A stretch of 64,000 bases of DNA from Aphelenchoides besseyi (lineage: Eukaryota; Nematoda; Chromadorea; Rhabditida; Aphelenchoididae). The stretch lies in NCBI GenBank assembly GCA_024699855.1, contig JAMPIQ010000001.1, positions 6,076,001 through 6,140,000 on the forward strand, given 5' to 3'. Position numbers and translations under genes: made by a program. Below the pieces are notes generated by a model. The model ran no database searches. It saw nothing but the letters and a program-made list of their open reading frames with translations, and was not told the origin of the DNA. This document shows positions 1 through 11,490 of the stretch, piece by piece; position 1 is the first letter of the stretch, and the number at the start of each line of letters is the position of its first letter.

Positions 1-930
1 GCATATCTCTAATATCGTAATTAAAGAAGTCCAGCAGAAACTGTTCGATCAAACTGAATTCACTTTTTCACTTCGACGTCTACTTCCAATTGTGATTATG
101 GAAATAATCCCATAAGAGCCGTTTACTATTATTCGAAGGAAGATTCCGGCCTTTTAATTTGACCTATATGTCTATTTTTCTAATCCGTTTCGTTTGTGTA
201 CTTTACTATTACCAACAGAGATCTTATTCGCAAGTCCTCTTTGAAGTTGGAAAAGTTTGTATTCTTTATTTGTGGAGCTCTTTGTTGCTAAGCTCATTTT
301 GAAGCTCGCTATGTGCATTAAATTGAGTTGTTACAATAAAAGACATTGGACATTCAATTGATTCCGCAACGAAATGACCTCACGACAAGTGGACACACGC
401 GAAATAGCGCGATAGTGACGCCAAGTGTTTGCGCTTTGACTTGGAACTTTCAACTGTTCAGGTGAAAATAAAAACATCGGATTATTTCGTGGTTTTGATA
501 CCGATTCAGTAGGGTAAACTCGTTGATTGTGGTCCTTGACGCGTTCACCCACGCCAAATCGAAAACCGAGCCCAAAACCAAAGAGCGAGGTTTATTAGGC
601 TCAAACAAAACAAAACAAAAAACTGATCGGCAAACCCAAATCGGGGTATTTAAAGGGAGTTGTGGAGTGGGCGCGGAGTGGCTGGAGTAGCCGCCCCTTC
701 CACCGGTTAACCAACACAAACAAGAACAACTACAAAACATAACATCAGATGGGGCACAAACAACGAACAATAAACTACAGGATCGGATACAACTGAAGTT
801 TGGGGGCAAAGGATTCGTCTTTAGTTCGCTCGGAGCGACATCCTCTTATTTGAGCGTTCAAAATACTTGACATTCGAACTGAATGTGATCCCGAATTTAC
901 TCTTGAATTTCGACGAATCATTCGAATCGA
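1..930. other. no gene seen
   Basis: I see no coding structure that I would defend in this AT-rich stretch. Short open frames on both strands lack splice-compatible continuation, signal peptides or recognisable motifs. Confidence 0.4.
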
Positions 931-936
931 AGGGTA

Positions 937-1720
937 TTGAAGTTGCTAATGTACGGGAAAAAGTTGAAGGATAACAGGGTAGTGCATATGATGGATTGGG
1001 ATCGTGGTCGAGAAGTGAAAATGGATGATGCGTTGGAAGGCGGCAAGTACGTGGTTCGTATCCACCAGCAGGTCAGTAACCTCAATAGAAATCTGTTCAC
1101 TCTAGTTTTTAGAAAGATGATCTGGATGCGGAAGAAATCAGTGGTGGCCGGCAAACCGTCACTGATCGAAATCGACTGCGAGTTGTGAAATGATTTCATA
1201 CAATTATCGGCACTTTGCAGTCACTACTTCTATGCGAGATGGATCCTTCTCTTCATTTTGCTCGTCGCGACTGCAATTGGAGTCGTGTTCATGACGGCTT
1301 TTGAATGGAAAAGCGTTCAACTCAACAAAATTCTTTAAGACTATCAATTGCTTCAAAACAAGAACACGGTGCATAATAAGAAATTAGAGGAGCAAATGAT
1401 CGGAACAGAAACTACGCGAAGATGGTCGAAGAGCAGCTACAACATCTTTGCAGCGAAACCAAGAGACTTCAGGGCACAATCAGAAGCCTTCAACACTAAC
1501 GAGATGTCGATTGCCCAAAGCAGAAAGCGCAATTAAAATCAAACGTGAAAGTGTTTCCGATTCCGTATCGCGATTATGATGAAAAATCCCAAACTTTTTC
1601 CAATAAGAAACACAAGGCAATCGATCGTCAAGTGGAATTTGTTATGTGGTCCACTATCACAATCAGAATAGAGTGTTCGCTGATCAAAAGTTGGGTACAA
1701 TGATTCCTCGCTTCACTTTG
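937..1720 (+). pseudogene. broken single-pass membrane / coiled-coil gene
   Basis: Pieces of one protein can be followed along the + strand. An acidic N-terminal part (from about 937) crosses an intron at 1072-1113. A membrane segment at about 1222-1300 reads WILLFILLVATAIGVVFM. Helical, Gln/Glu-rich pieces follow (for example around 1420-1490) and then a basic piece ending near 1710. The membrane exon connects in phase only if the upstream intron uses a GC donor (GCGAGT near 1180). After the membrane segment the frame is lost several times without usable introns, so the copy is probably decayed. I do not recognise the family. Alternatively this is a live gene with splice sites I misread. Confidence 0.35.
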
Positions 1721-2027
1721 ATTGCGACGGCTAGTAGAGGCTTATCGATGCAACCCGAGAGAATAAACGTTCCCTTTGTTGTTCAATTTCGTTTGTTTCT
1801 TGCGAATAAACTCGAGACTTTCAGTCTGCTCCCTTCAAAATGACCATTCACGTCCGAACAGAATCACCACAACATCCGTGGTCTCGACGGTCTTTGAGCG
1901 CAAATTTCGTGAGCAAAAGTTGTGACGGCGAAGAAAAGGAGACGAAATGGCGAGACGCACCTCGTGATTGGCGAGAAAGAAAGTTTTCTCTTTGAAAAAA
2001 TCGATCGGAACGCGAAAACAGTCGGAA

Positions 2028-2416
2028 ATGACGCGTGAGGAGCCGGAAAGCTGCGAAGCTGCGGAAATCAATCGTTTGCAGCGCAGCGTCGCGGATTGTT
2101 TAGCGCGAGTCGATGGTTTGGCTTCGAAGGTTTGTTCTCGTCAGTTGTGACTTTTGAACTCGGATTTCAGAATCAGAAACTCGAAAGTGAATTGGGATTC
2201 TTGCGAACGAAGATTTCGGACGATTCAACGGACCATCGAAACGTCTTGAATCGAAAGGACAACGAAATCGAACGTCTTCGGGAGCAGGGCGATCATCTGC
2301 GCAGCGAACTGGACGATCTGAAGGCCAAGAAGGCGAGTTTGGCTGAGCAGTTGGTTCGCTATCGGGAGTTACTGCAACGCGAAGATCCACCCACCAAGAT
2401 TCCCAAATTCGGATGA
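2028..2416 (+). CDS. very short intermediate-filament-like coiled-coil protein
   Basis: Two exons (2028-2129 and 2171-2416, intron 41 nt) give 115 residues, almost all predicted coiled coil. The start resembles the helix-initiation motif of intermediate-filament rods: LQRSVADCLARVDGLASKN compares with the family pattern LNDRLA.YIDRVR.LE..N. The end, QLVRYRELLQRED, resembles the helix-termination motif (family TYRKLLEGEE). Normal intermediate filaments have a rod of more than 300 residues, so nearly the whole rod would be missing. The first in-frame ATG is at 2028. AATAAA overlaps the stop region. It sits 386 bp upstream of CSN3 on the same strand. It could instead be an unrelated short coiled coil; the family link is inferred from two motifs only. 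Confidence 0.45.
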
Positions 2417-2802
2417 ATAAACTCATTTGCTTGAACATGCTGGTTTTCGTGGATTTATGATGTTGACTTTGATAGAACTCCAAATCGTTTCTTTGTTAAG
2501 AGCAGCTGATAGAAGGCCTCAGAAGCCGTCCATTTGACTGTTTGGAGACAATTGAAAAGAAGTTTTATTCTTTGAACTCACTAGTTGCTCTCTCTCGAAT
2601 CGACTTTGGGAATCAGAAGTTTCTACAAAAAAATGCGATTTCTCGTTTTCCAGCGGAAAGTTTTTTTGCGCGCGTTTGGCGTTTCGACGCGTCCGGACGT
2701 CGTTTTGCGGTTTCCTTCCTGATTCCGCGTCCCAAAAACGTGTTCTTTGGCTAAAGAGGTCGATCTCGGTGCGCGGTGTAAAAACGATTTTTGTTTCAGA
2801 AA

Positions 2803-4139
2803 ATGAAAAAAGTGTCCGACGAGACGTCGAAAACGTTGAATTTGCTTCAACGGTCGTTGAACGCCGTGAAATCGGTGGACGATATGCGTCGCGTTTTGGG
2901 CAATTTCCAACGTTTCGTCGCGCACATCAGCGATCACGATTTGGAGCACATCAGCGAGAAGTGTGAGTTTGATTGTGCTTGGGAATTCGATTTCGTTTAG
3001 TTTCGGCGGTTTTGGCGCAATTCGCGCGTTTCCTCATGGACAATAACGCCGCTCTCTACGGCATTCGCATCATGCAGGACGCGGTGGCAAAGCTGAGCAA
3101 AGGAATTCCCGGAATCGTGACCAACTTGCATGCGTGGCTGTTCGCGTTATGTTTGTCAGCAAAACGCGTCGACCAGGCGTTGCCGTACGTGGACATTGAC
3201 GTCGCGAACTTCTTTCTGTCCTCTCAAACCACGTATCCAATTCAAACCGAAAATGTTTTGTTGTTCTTTCACTACGGTGGTTTGTTGAAGTTGGCTATTG
3301 GCGACTACGAAGGAGCGGCGCAGTTGTTCGAGATCTGCGTCTGCATGCCAGCGCACACGCCCAGCGCCATCATGATTGATTCGCTGAAAAAGTTGATTTT
3401 GATCAACGTCATTTTGGGTCGTGGACATCATTTGCCGTCGTATCGCTCGCCGGCCATTCAACGTGCCACGCACACGAAATGTCAACTCTACGTCACGTTG
3501 GCCTTAATTCACGTTGAGCAGAAGAAGGGCGCCACGATCACACGTCTTCAGAAACACATTCAAAAGAACCAGGCGGCGTTGCAACGAGTGAGTTAACTTT
3601 TCAACCTCAGCTCTTGAGCTTCACGTTTACAGGACGGGAATTGGGGATTGGCGTCGAAGGTGTACGAGAGTGTGATCAAAACGGCGATCGGAAAGTTGCC
3701 ATCGGTGAGTCTCGGGTTTGTTTTCGGCGTCTTTGATTTTGAGCTTCAGGTTTTCTCTCAAATCTCGTTGTCACAAATCGCAAAGTTTTTGAACTTTGGC
3801 GACGAAAAAATCGACATTGTACGTTGGCTGGAATCGTTCTTGCAAAAGGAAGACACCGAGATCGAAGGCAAATTGGATATGCAAATCGGGACCGTGCGCT
3901 TCAGTCCACGTCAGTTCACGACCGAAGAGCTGCAAATCGGCGTCGATTTGGCGCAAAATCAGTGCGTTCAATTGTGCGATTTGGTTCGACGTTTCGATCA
4001 CGCTTTGGACCTGAATCCGGTGATGTTGGCGCGCAGTTTACGTCACTCAACCGCCGTCGCCGGAGCGCCGACGACCTCACGTGCTTTCGTGGACCAACAG
4101 CGTCCGTTTCTGATGGACGACGAGGGCGCCAACTTGTAA
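2803..4139 (+). CDS. csn-3: COP9 signalosome subunit 3 (CSN3)
   Basis: Exons 2803-2962, 3001-3587, 3633-3704 and 3750-4139 join in phase to 402 residues, close to the 420 or so of animal CSN3. CSN3 is a PCI-domain subunit of the COP9 signalosome, the complex that removes NEDD8 from cullins and so controls cullin-RING ubiquitin ligases. Diagnostic stretches include LHAWLFALCLSAKRVDQALP (residues about 105-125), the TPSAIMIDSLKKLILINVIL helix pair, and the C-terminal PCI winged-helix part beginning ISLSQIAKFLNF. The ATG lies 4 nt after a TTTCAG acceptor at 2799, which suggests trans-splicing and supports this start. There is no AATAAA before the next gene, whose start is 123 bp away, so CSN3 and INTS4 probably form an operon. 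Confidence 0.93.
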
Positions 4140-4251
4140 ATCAACTGTTTCTCTTTTTTGTTAGTAAACTTGTTTTCTCTGTTGACACGCTTCTTTTCGG
4201 GTTTGGAATCCCGAGTTACATTTGCGGATTTGGGAGTCTCGTTTTCAATCC

Positions 4252-4265
4252 GGGGGTTTCAGATG
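4252..4265 (+). promoter_or_regulatory. probable trans-splice acceptor of INTS4
   Basis: The sequence GGGGGTTTCAG abuts the INTS4 ATG with no space for an upstream in-phase exon, and the upstream CSN3 stop is only 123 bp away. In nematode operons a downstream cistron is capped by spliced-leader addition at such a site. A cDNA 5' end would confirm it. Confidence 0.55.
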
Positions 4266-6944
4266 AGCACGGAAGCGGAGCTTCGCGTTCTGTGCGTGGA
4301 TCCGGATCCACGGCAGCGCGCAGACGCCATTCGGAAACTGGAGCGGATTTGCGCGGAGCCGAACGGTTTTTTGTCGTTGGAATCGTACGCGACGGTTCGC
4401 GAACTGTGCGCCAACTCGTCCACGAACGTGCGACTGTCAGCGCTGCGGATTTTGGTTCGATTTGCGCAGAGTCACGGTGATCAGTGAGTCTTTGCGTGAT
4501 GTTCGGCGTGCGATTTTCAGGTTTCAGTTTCGTCAAAAATCAACGCGGTTTCGAGATTCGACTTCACGACGACGTCTTCTCGGTTGTTTGCCACGCGCTG
4601 AACGATTTCGAGACGTCGGTGCGCACGGAAGCGGCGCAGATGTTGGGCCGATTGAACGACGTGACGGAGGCGTTTTTGGCGCAGACGTTGGACAAGAAGA
4701 TCATGAACGCGCTGAAGATGTCCGGGCCGAACGGTCCACGACGAATCAACGGCGCTGCGTCGTGGTCAACGGGAAAGAAGCTAAACGAATCGGCGACGGA
4801 CAAACCGGCCGACGACGAGGAGGAGCAGTCGATCATTCCGAGTGGGACCTGTGGAGCGTTCGTTACGGCCCTGGAAGACGAGTTCATGTGTGAGTTGATG
4901 GGGCAATTCGAGGGTTGACGTCTGTTTAGCTGTGCGTTTGGCCGCCGTCTATTCGTTGGGATTGTTGGCGGCGGGACGACCGGAATTCGCGCGCACCGCC
5001 ATCGATCATTTGGCCGACATGTTCAACGATGAGATGCAAGAAGTGGGTTGCCGTTAGAGTGGATAGTTGACTTTGATGTTTAGGTGCGTTTTGCGGCCAT
5101 CAAAGCCCTCACTCCGATGGTCATCCACGGGAAGTTGGATCAGGAGCAATTGTACGCAGTGCTGAATGTTCTCTCCGATGCAACAGCTGATAATCGTTGG
5201 GCGTTGCATGAGCTCTTAAGTTTGTCGCATCTAAACGATTCGGGATGCATTGCGCAGGTCTTGAAAGCGCTGTTGGAGTCGATGCATCGGTTTCCAACCG
5301 ATCGAGAATCAATCTATCGGTTAGTTTTGGGCGAAGTCGTTTCAAACGTTCAATCTTCAGATGTTTGAGTGCAATTGGTCGACATCACGCGCTTTTGGTT
5401 CAACCGTTGATCTTCGATCTCTTTAATTTGCATCCGATTTTCGAGTCCCAGGAGCAGAACGTGAACGACGACTACTGTGAGTCGACGAGAGAAGCCTACG
5501 GACTGTAAAGTGTGACTTCAGATCTTGGACGTCTGATTTTGTCGTTGAATGCGGCGGCCGTTCATCAGCCGATTCGTTCACTTCTGCCCTCGTACATCGC
5601 GCGACATTATCGCTTCGTGCGGTGTGCCACGCCCACGCTGGTGCCGCGCATCGACGAGTACGAGCGCGGACGCAAACGGGCCCTGGAAGTGGCGCCAAAA
5701 CCGACAACGTCCATCGACTGCAATTTGGACGCGATCTACACGCGAATTGTATCCACGTATACAAGTGAAAGCTCGGCAGCGTTGTTCTCGTTGATGTTGC
5801 GCGATTTGAACATCAGCGAAAACTTGGAGGAGAAGATCGCGGCGCCGATTCGTTTGTTGAAAACGTTTTGCGAACTTTTGCAAAAATACGACGCCGCAAT
5901 TCGCTTTCAATACGACGAAATTGCGACGTTGGCGCTGATCGAAGAGGTGAGTTGAGGATTGAGGGTCTTCTTAAGCTTCACTTCAGTCTCTCGTCCACAT
6001 TGCTCAGATTCGCCGTCTCTTCGCGGGAATCGACGCGAAACTTTTGGTTTTCGTCGCTGAAGTTTCGTTTCAACTGCACGTTCAGTTTCTGTTCATTCGC
6101 TTGTGCTTGAATCCGAAAATGGAGGCACGAATTCGACGTTTGCTTAGCAACGAAATGGAACAACTGAAGAAGTGAGTGATGGGAAACGTTTTCTTTACTG
6201 TTGTTTCCAGCAACTACGTGACATATGGTCAGCGGTATACGAACGAAGCAATGTCGTTTGCTGGTTGGCTGATGGAGCTGTTGAGTACGAAGTTGGGACC
6301 GAAGAAAATGGTAACAGCGCCGTTGAACGTCGATATGATTCGTCAGAAGCTGAGCGAGAATCGACTGCAACCGCCGCCGCGAATTCCGCATCTGCGCAAC
6401 TGCGTGATGCGAACGATTGCAATCACGGATGTCAGCGACGGAAGTGGACAGCAACTTCACGCTCAAGATCATGTTCATCGTTTCGTCGCCAATGTGCCAA
6501 CGGGAATTCAACTCACGGCACAGATTTTCAATTTGAGCGTCGTGGACGAAAACAACTTCCGAGTTGAGGTCTTGACATCTGACGACTGAGGATTCTGACA
6601 ACGATTTTCAGGTCACGTATCCGGATGAATGGCACGACTATCAGAAACCGCAACCATTCGAGTTGGAGCGAATTGACGCGTATTCTTGTCGTCTGCGTAT
6701 GACTGTTCTGTTGAGTGCCGATCAGTGGGCCGAAGCGTCGGAGATTCGCGTCTCCTGTGGTTTGTTGACGTCGGAGAAGCGCAATGACGATTCCGCGTTT
6801 TTGCCCTTCTCCGCCGCCATTTCCGTTGGAACACCAACGGCACGTAAAACTCCCGATCCGCACTTCGTTCCACTTCACGACGCTAATCGACCTTCACAAT
6901 CAAATCTCATCACCGTGCGAATACATCCGATGGCTCGTTGTTGA
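4263..6944 (+). CDS. ints-4: Integrator complex subunit 4 (INTS4)
   Basis: Nine exons (4263-4483, 4528-4889, 4930-5042, 5084-5319, 5361-5476, 5522-5946, 5987-6171, 6211-6568, 6612-6944) sum to 783 codons in one frame. INTS4 is a HEAT-repeat protein that binds the INTS9-INTS11 endonuclease pair in the nuclear Integrator complex, which cleaves snRNA and other Pol II transcripts. Family-specific blocks are CGAFVTALEDEF, DHLADMFNDEMQEVR, ALHELL, FPTDRESIYRCL and a C-terminal beta-rich region starting NCVMRTIAITDV. It is shorter than the human protein (963 residues), mainly at the N-terminus. The start codon follows TTTCAG directly, as expected for a trans-splice site of a downstream operon gene. 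AATAAA is at about 6958. Confidence 0.93.
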
Positions 6945-7265
6945 TCTGTCCTTTGAGCAATAAACACTACGGTTACTGTTGTTAGCTCATAGTCGTCTAT
7001 TGAATAATCATTGCTGACTTGTGTTCGATATGTTGCTATCAAATCGACCGGTTGTACTTCCGACCGAACGTTCAGTCTTTTAAGTTGTCGAGCAACTGAA
7101 ACAACAAACTTCAATTTTGTCTCCGACTTGGAAGTTGCTGTTTGTTAACGAGCAGATGCGGAGGCGTTTCCACGGCCGATTGCATAAATCTGATCAACTA
7201 GAACACTCAAAATGTTCAAACCGCATGGTCTCCAACCTTATTCTTGGATCTGAAGTCCTCGAGTC

Positions 7266-8952
7266 ATGAGATTCTTCAGTCGGGTCGTCATTTTGCTCTT
7301 TTTATTTCGCACTTATCGAATTTTAGCAACCCACGAGAGAAACTTGAATTCACATAGTTTACTGCCAGAACAAGTGCATCTCGCTTATGCTGGTAAGCTT
7401 TCGGACACTGAAACGTTCACAGGTGCATTAGGTTTACCGAGCAAAATGTCCATTACGTGGATTACATTCGCTGATACTCATCGCTCTTTTGTTCGATACG
7501 GTAGAGATGGGAAGTTGGACCACAGTGTGAAGGCGACGATTTGTAAATTTACTGATGGCGGAAAGGCACGAACTGTTCGTTACGTTCATCGTGCACTAAT
7601 CCAAGACATTCGCGCAGGACAACAATACTGTTCGTTCTTGCTTGTTTCCTCTAAACCTCTTGTTTTAGATTATCGAGTTGGTTCGAAGTATGGTTGGAGT
7701 TCGATGTTCAAGTTTCGTGGTCTGAAGGAGCGGTCGAGCGGTGGTTTTGTCTACGCCATCTACGGAGATTTTGGATTTGAAAAAGCACGTTCATTAAGCA
7801 AATTGAATCGGTATGCTCGAGCCGGCGTTTATGACATGATTATTCATAATGGCGACATTGCTTACGATATGGACAAACACAATGGAACTGTGGGTGACAA
7901 ATTCATGAGACAAATCGAGCCCATGTCCACTCGTATACCGTACATGGTTTCGGCTGGTAATCATGAACGAGTAAGACCAAGGGTAGTAAGACAAATTTTT
8001 CTCATTACGTTAAGACTTACAATTACTCGCATTACAAAGAACGATTCACGATGCCCGGAACCAACCATAACCTTTATTACAGGTCAGTAAAAGACTTGAA
8101 GCTTTCAATTTGGATTTCAGTTTCAATCTCGGAGCTGCTCATTTTGTCACGATCAACTCCGAAGCTTATTATACGCTGGACTTTGGCAAAACTCCGATCA
8201 AAACTCAATGGAATTGGCTTGTTAAGGATTTGAAAGTAAAAAAGAGCGGTCAAACGGTTTCAATACAAGAGTTTAGGAAGCGAATAAAAATCGAAATAAA
8301 GTGCCGTGGATTATCATGTACGTTCACAATCGTATGTATTGCACGTGAGGGGTTTTGAAAACGTTTATGAGATTTGGCTCTTTTTGTAGCGACATTTCAA
8401 CACACCAATGCTCGAGGGCTCGTGATGTAATGCGCGATGGGTTTGCACCAACGAACAAGTACGGATTGGAGAAATTGATTTTCGATAACAACGTTGATTT
8501 GTTCATCGGAGCTCATGAGCACAATTACGAACGATTTTGGCCAATTTACAAGTTCAACGTATGACTGTAAGTTGAGGAGTTTATTGACAAGTTTAGGTGC
8601 TTAATGGAACAACCAATTGGAGGAATGCGTACGAGAACGCTCCGGCACCCATTCATTTGACTACCGGTTCTGCTGGGTCTTATGTAAATTGAAGGGTGTT
8701 TGAGTGACGTGATCGTTTGTAGGAACCACTAAATCGATTTTCCAAGAAGATTGCCGCTCATTCGGCTTTTCGTTCTTCCAATTTTGGTTTTACGAAAATG
8801 CACGTCTACAACAGCACTCATGTTCACATTCAACAAATAGCGGCCAATAAGGTACCGGTCATCTATGGGTGTTGACATCGATTCTGGTTTAGCACGTTGC
8901 TGAAGACGATTTTTGGATCGTTAAGCACAAACAGCAAAAGCACTCACATTGA
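7266..8952 (+). CDS. secreted purple acid phosphatase (ACP7-like)
   Basis: Nine exons (7266-7629, 7669-7970, 8015-8082, 8121-8235, 8277-8344, 8390-8558, 8597-8683, 8723-8851, 8893-8952) give 453 residues. A signal peptide (residues 1 to about 20) precedes an N-terminal fibronectin-like domain (PEQVHLAYAG...MSITWITF) and a metallophosphatase domain. All five metal-ligand blocks are visible: GDFG, NGDIAYD, GNHE, YVHNRMYC and GAHEHNYERFW. These proteins hydrolyse phosphomonoesters at a dinuclear metal centre and are usually secreted or lysosomal. The phases of all eight introns close, so the gene looks intact. The intron ending at 8014 has a weak acceptor (TTAAG). AATAAA follows at about 8964. 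Confidence 0.92.
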
Positions 8953-10196
8953 GATGAAAATACCAAATAAACTTTGCAACTGTCATCGTGAGCTCCATTG
9001 ATGGATCAGGGAATAAACTCGGCTTAGTAATTTGTTCTATTGAAAACCTACGCACATCAAATAAACGGCAATCGTGGTTTGTATTCGATTAAGAATCAAA
9101 CAAAAACAGACTGCAAATACAAATGGGCCAATAAGTGGATATCGAATAGAAAGCTCAGAACAAACAGTAGACACAGAAAATACGGCTACAGTTTCAAGGT
9201 GGAAAATTCGACGGTCGAAGTGATCGAGAGTCAGAAGAATAAATACTCACTTCACCATGCCAGCAAGAAATAGACAGGTATCAAATACAAGCACACTCTT
9301 CCACCAGAAACCCGAAGGCCAAAAGCAACAGTAAGAAAGTTCGATTTGAGCGAACAGCGAGTTTCAGCATCAGTTTAAAAGACAGCTCCGGCAATTAAGT
9401 CCTTTCACTGGAACGCGTTCGAGTGTCAATCGGCGTGAGGAACTCGGAGATCGATTGCAACAGACGTCGTGTTTGTTTGTGTTCATCGGTGACTTCCAAC
9501 CGTACGGTCATTTTCTCTCGTCGTCTATTCGCTGTTTCTGTTCACTGATCAGTTCATCTGAACTCCGCTCTTCACTATCGAAAATGGAGTGATCGTATTT
9601 GCTTGTGGTTATCACCGGACGCCGTCAACTTCTTTTGTTTCCTCGTTGATCGAATGGAAAGCGATTTCGAGTTCCAATCCACTACTTATCGTTGTTAATT
9701 GTCTTTTTTCGATTATGACTCGGATGTTTACGTAAAGTGAAAGTCGTACTTCTACCATCCTTACGATTATAATAATCGCCATTACAACAGTGTCAGTAAA
9801 AGACGCATTTAGTTTTATATCTTGATTATTAACTTAGGAGTCAAAAACGCTTTCAGTAAACTCCAAGTTTTAACTACGAGAGTTGATCAGACATTTGCGT
9901 ATTTGCTTTCATCCTTTGGTTCGTTTCCTCGATTATTATTCGAAAGCTCACGAGTTACTTTAACAAGTGATCTCAAACAGACAAAAAGTGCACAGCTACC
10001 GCGCACCAATAGATTAGCCACACTCAAGTAGCAAATATGGTACCGTAGAAGCGAGAGGAAAAGGAAGCAGATTGGTTGGTTTGACGGATTGCTCTCGAGA
10101 TTAACACACGACTCCACAGATGTCGACGTGTTTCCTGTTGCTCAGTAAGCGGTTGGATGAACGTAAAAGTTCAATTCTTAATACCATCAGTGAGAC
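8953..10196. other. intergenic; no supported gene
   Basis: One open frame (9040-9273, basic, 77 codons) starts just after the phosphatase but has no splice partners, motif or polyadenylation signal that I can tie to it. The remainder shows no coding pattern. Confidence 0.4.
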
Positions 10197-10203
10197 TATA
10201 AAA
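10197..10203 (+). promoter_or_regulatory. TATA box of the chemoreceptor gene
   Basis: TATAAAA lies 33 bp before the ATG of the following GPCR, which implies a very short 5' untranslated region. Confidence 0.45.
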
Positions 10204-10235
10204 CGAAGAATCGTGGGTTATTTCCATCAGTCAAA

Positions 10236-11362
10236 ATGCTTCCGAAGTTCGTCTTCCTTACCAACATGGTCACTGCGTCGATCTCCGGCTTTATAATGAA
10301 CATACTTCTTTTCTATCTTATTCATAAACGAACACCCAAAGAAATGCAATCTTATTCACGTATTATGCGCGTTCATTGTCTTTCCGACATGTTCTACGAC
10401 GCAATTCAACTAACAACCGGTGTTCACGCAAATCCAATTGGCGGCAAAGTTTACATGATGCTTCAAGGATTCGTCACTCACGTCGACTTGACTCTCAATC
10501 GCTATCTCTTCGACCTCTATTTCTGGTCAATTCTCTTCTCCATCGCACTGCTTCCAATCGATTTCATTTACCGATACCGTTCAGTGTGCCAGTAAGTTCA
10601 GAAAATCCACAAAAATCTAATCTACCGCTTCAGCAATCGAGATCTGACAAACTTTCAAGTATACTCAATGGTCTTTATCGCCTATTTTATTACCTGGTTT
10701 CACACGTTTGTGGTTTCGTTCTTGTTTCTAGAAATCGGTCCATCTCCCAATTCGGTTCAGTTTACTCGAGAGTTGGAACAGTTTCCGCAATGGAAAGGAG
10801 ATGTTCCCTCCTTCTCGGTTACCGTTCTGGTAAGTTCAAAAACACCAACTTTTCTATCTTTTTAGGGATCAACCAAAGCGCTTTCCAACTTTGTGTTCAT
10901 TCTCTGTCTCAACTCCATTTCCTACGGAATCATTATCTACACGTTTCGAAAAATCCAATTGACATTGAAGAAGAACGCGGTCGTTAATCAACAGAACTCT
11001 CGATCGTTCGACATTCAAAAACAAGTGAGTCGTATTCTGGCTTTGACCGCTATTCTGCCACTGGTGGTCATTTGTATTCCGTGTGTTCTGACGGTTGTTT
11101 TGGCGTTGGCTCAAATCGATATGCCGCATTTCGGAGCCTTCGGATCGGCCGTGTACGTTTGGCTGTCGGCTGCAAAACCCACTGGTTAGTATTCTGCGGT
11201 TGACCAGCGACTTTAGACCTTTCAGCAACCATTCTGATTGTTCCACGTTATCGTAATTACGTTCGTAGTCGTTTGTTTGGTTTGCAAAGTGGACAAATTG
11301 AGGCATCAAAATCATTGGCAATTTCCACTGTTGAAGGCACATCGGACACTCACATCTGGTGA
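10236..11362 (+). CDS. serpentine chemoreceptor-type GPCR (STR/SRD/SRH superfamily)
   Basis: Exons 10236-10591, 10634-10829, 10866-11184 and 11226-11362 join in phase to 335 residues with about seven hydrophobic helices. Family-type features are the first helix directly at the N-terminus (LTNMVTASISGFIMNILLFYL), the KQVSRILALTAILPLVVICI block before helix 6, and the PRYRNYVRSRLFG motif just after helix 7, as in nematode str, srd and srh chemoreceptors. These receptors act in sensory cilia and couple to G proteins; the ligand is unknown. The exact subfamily cannot be fixed by eye. All intron phases close, so the copy looks functional. Confidence 0.85.
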
Positions 11363-11490
11363 TCAAATTTCTGTCAATTTTGTTGTTGACCCCCGTAAAC
11401 TTTGAATAAACTTCCGTTCGAAAGCGTTGTATTTGCAAACAAAAGAAATCAGTTAGATCGAATTGCTCTGTCAAAATCGGTCGATTCACG

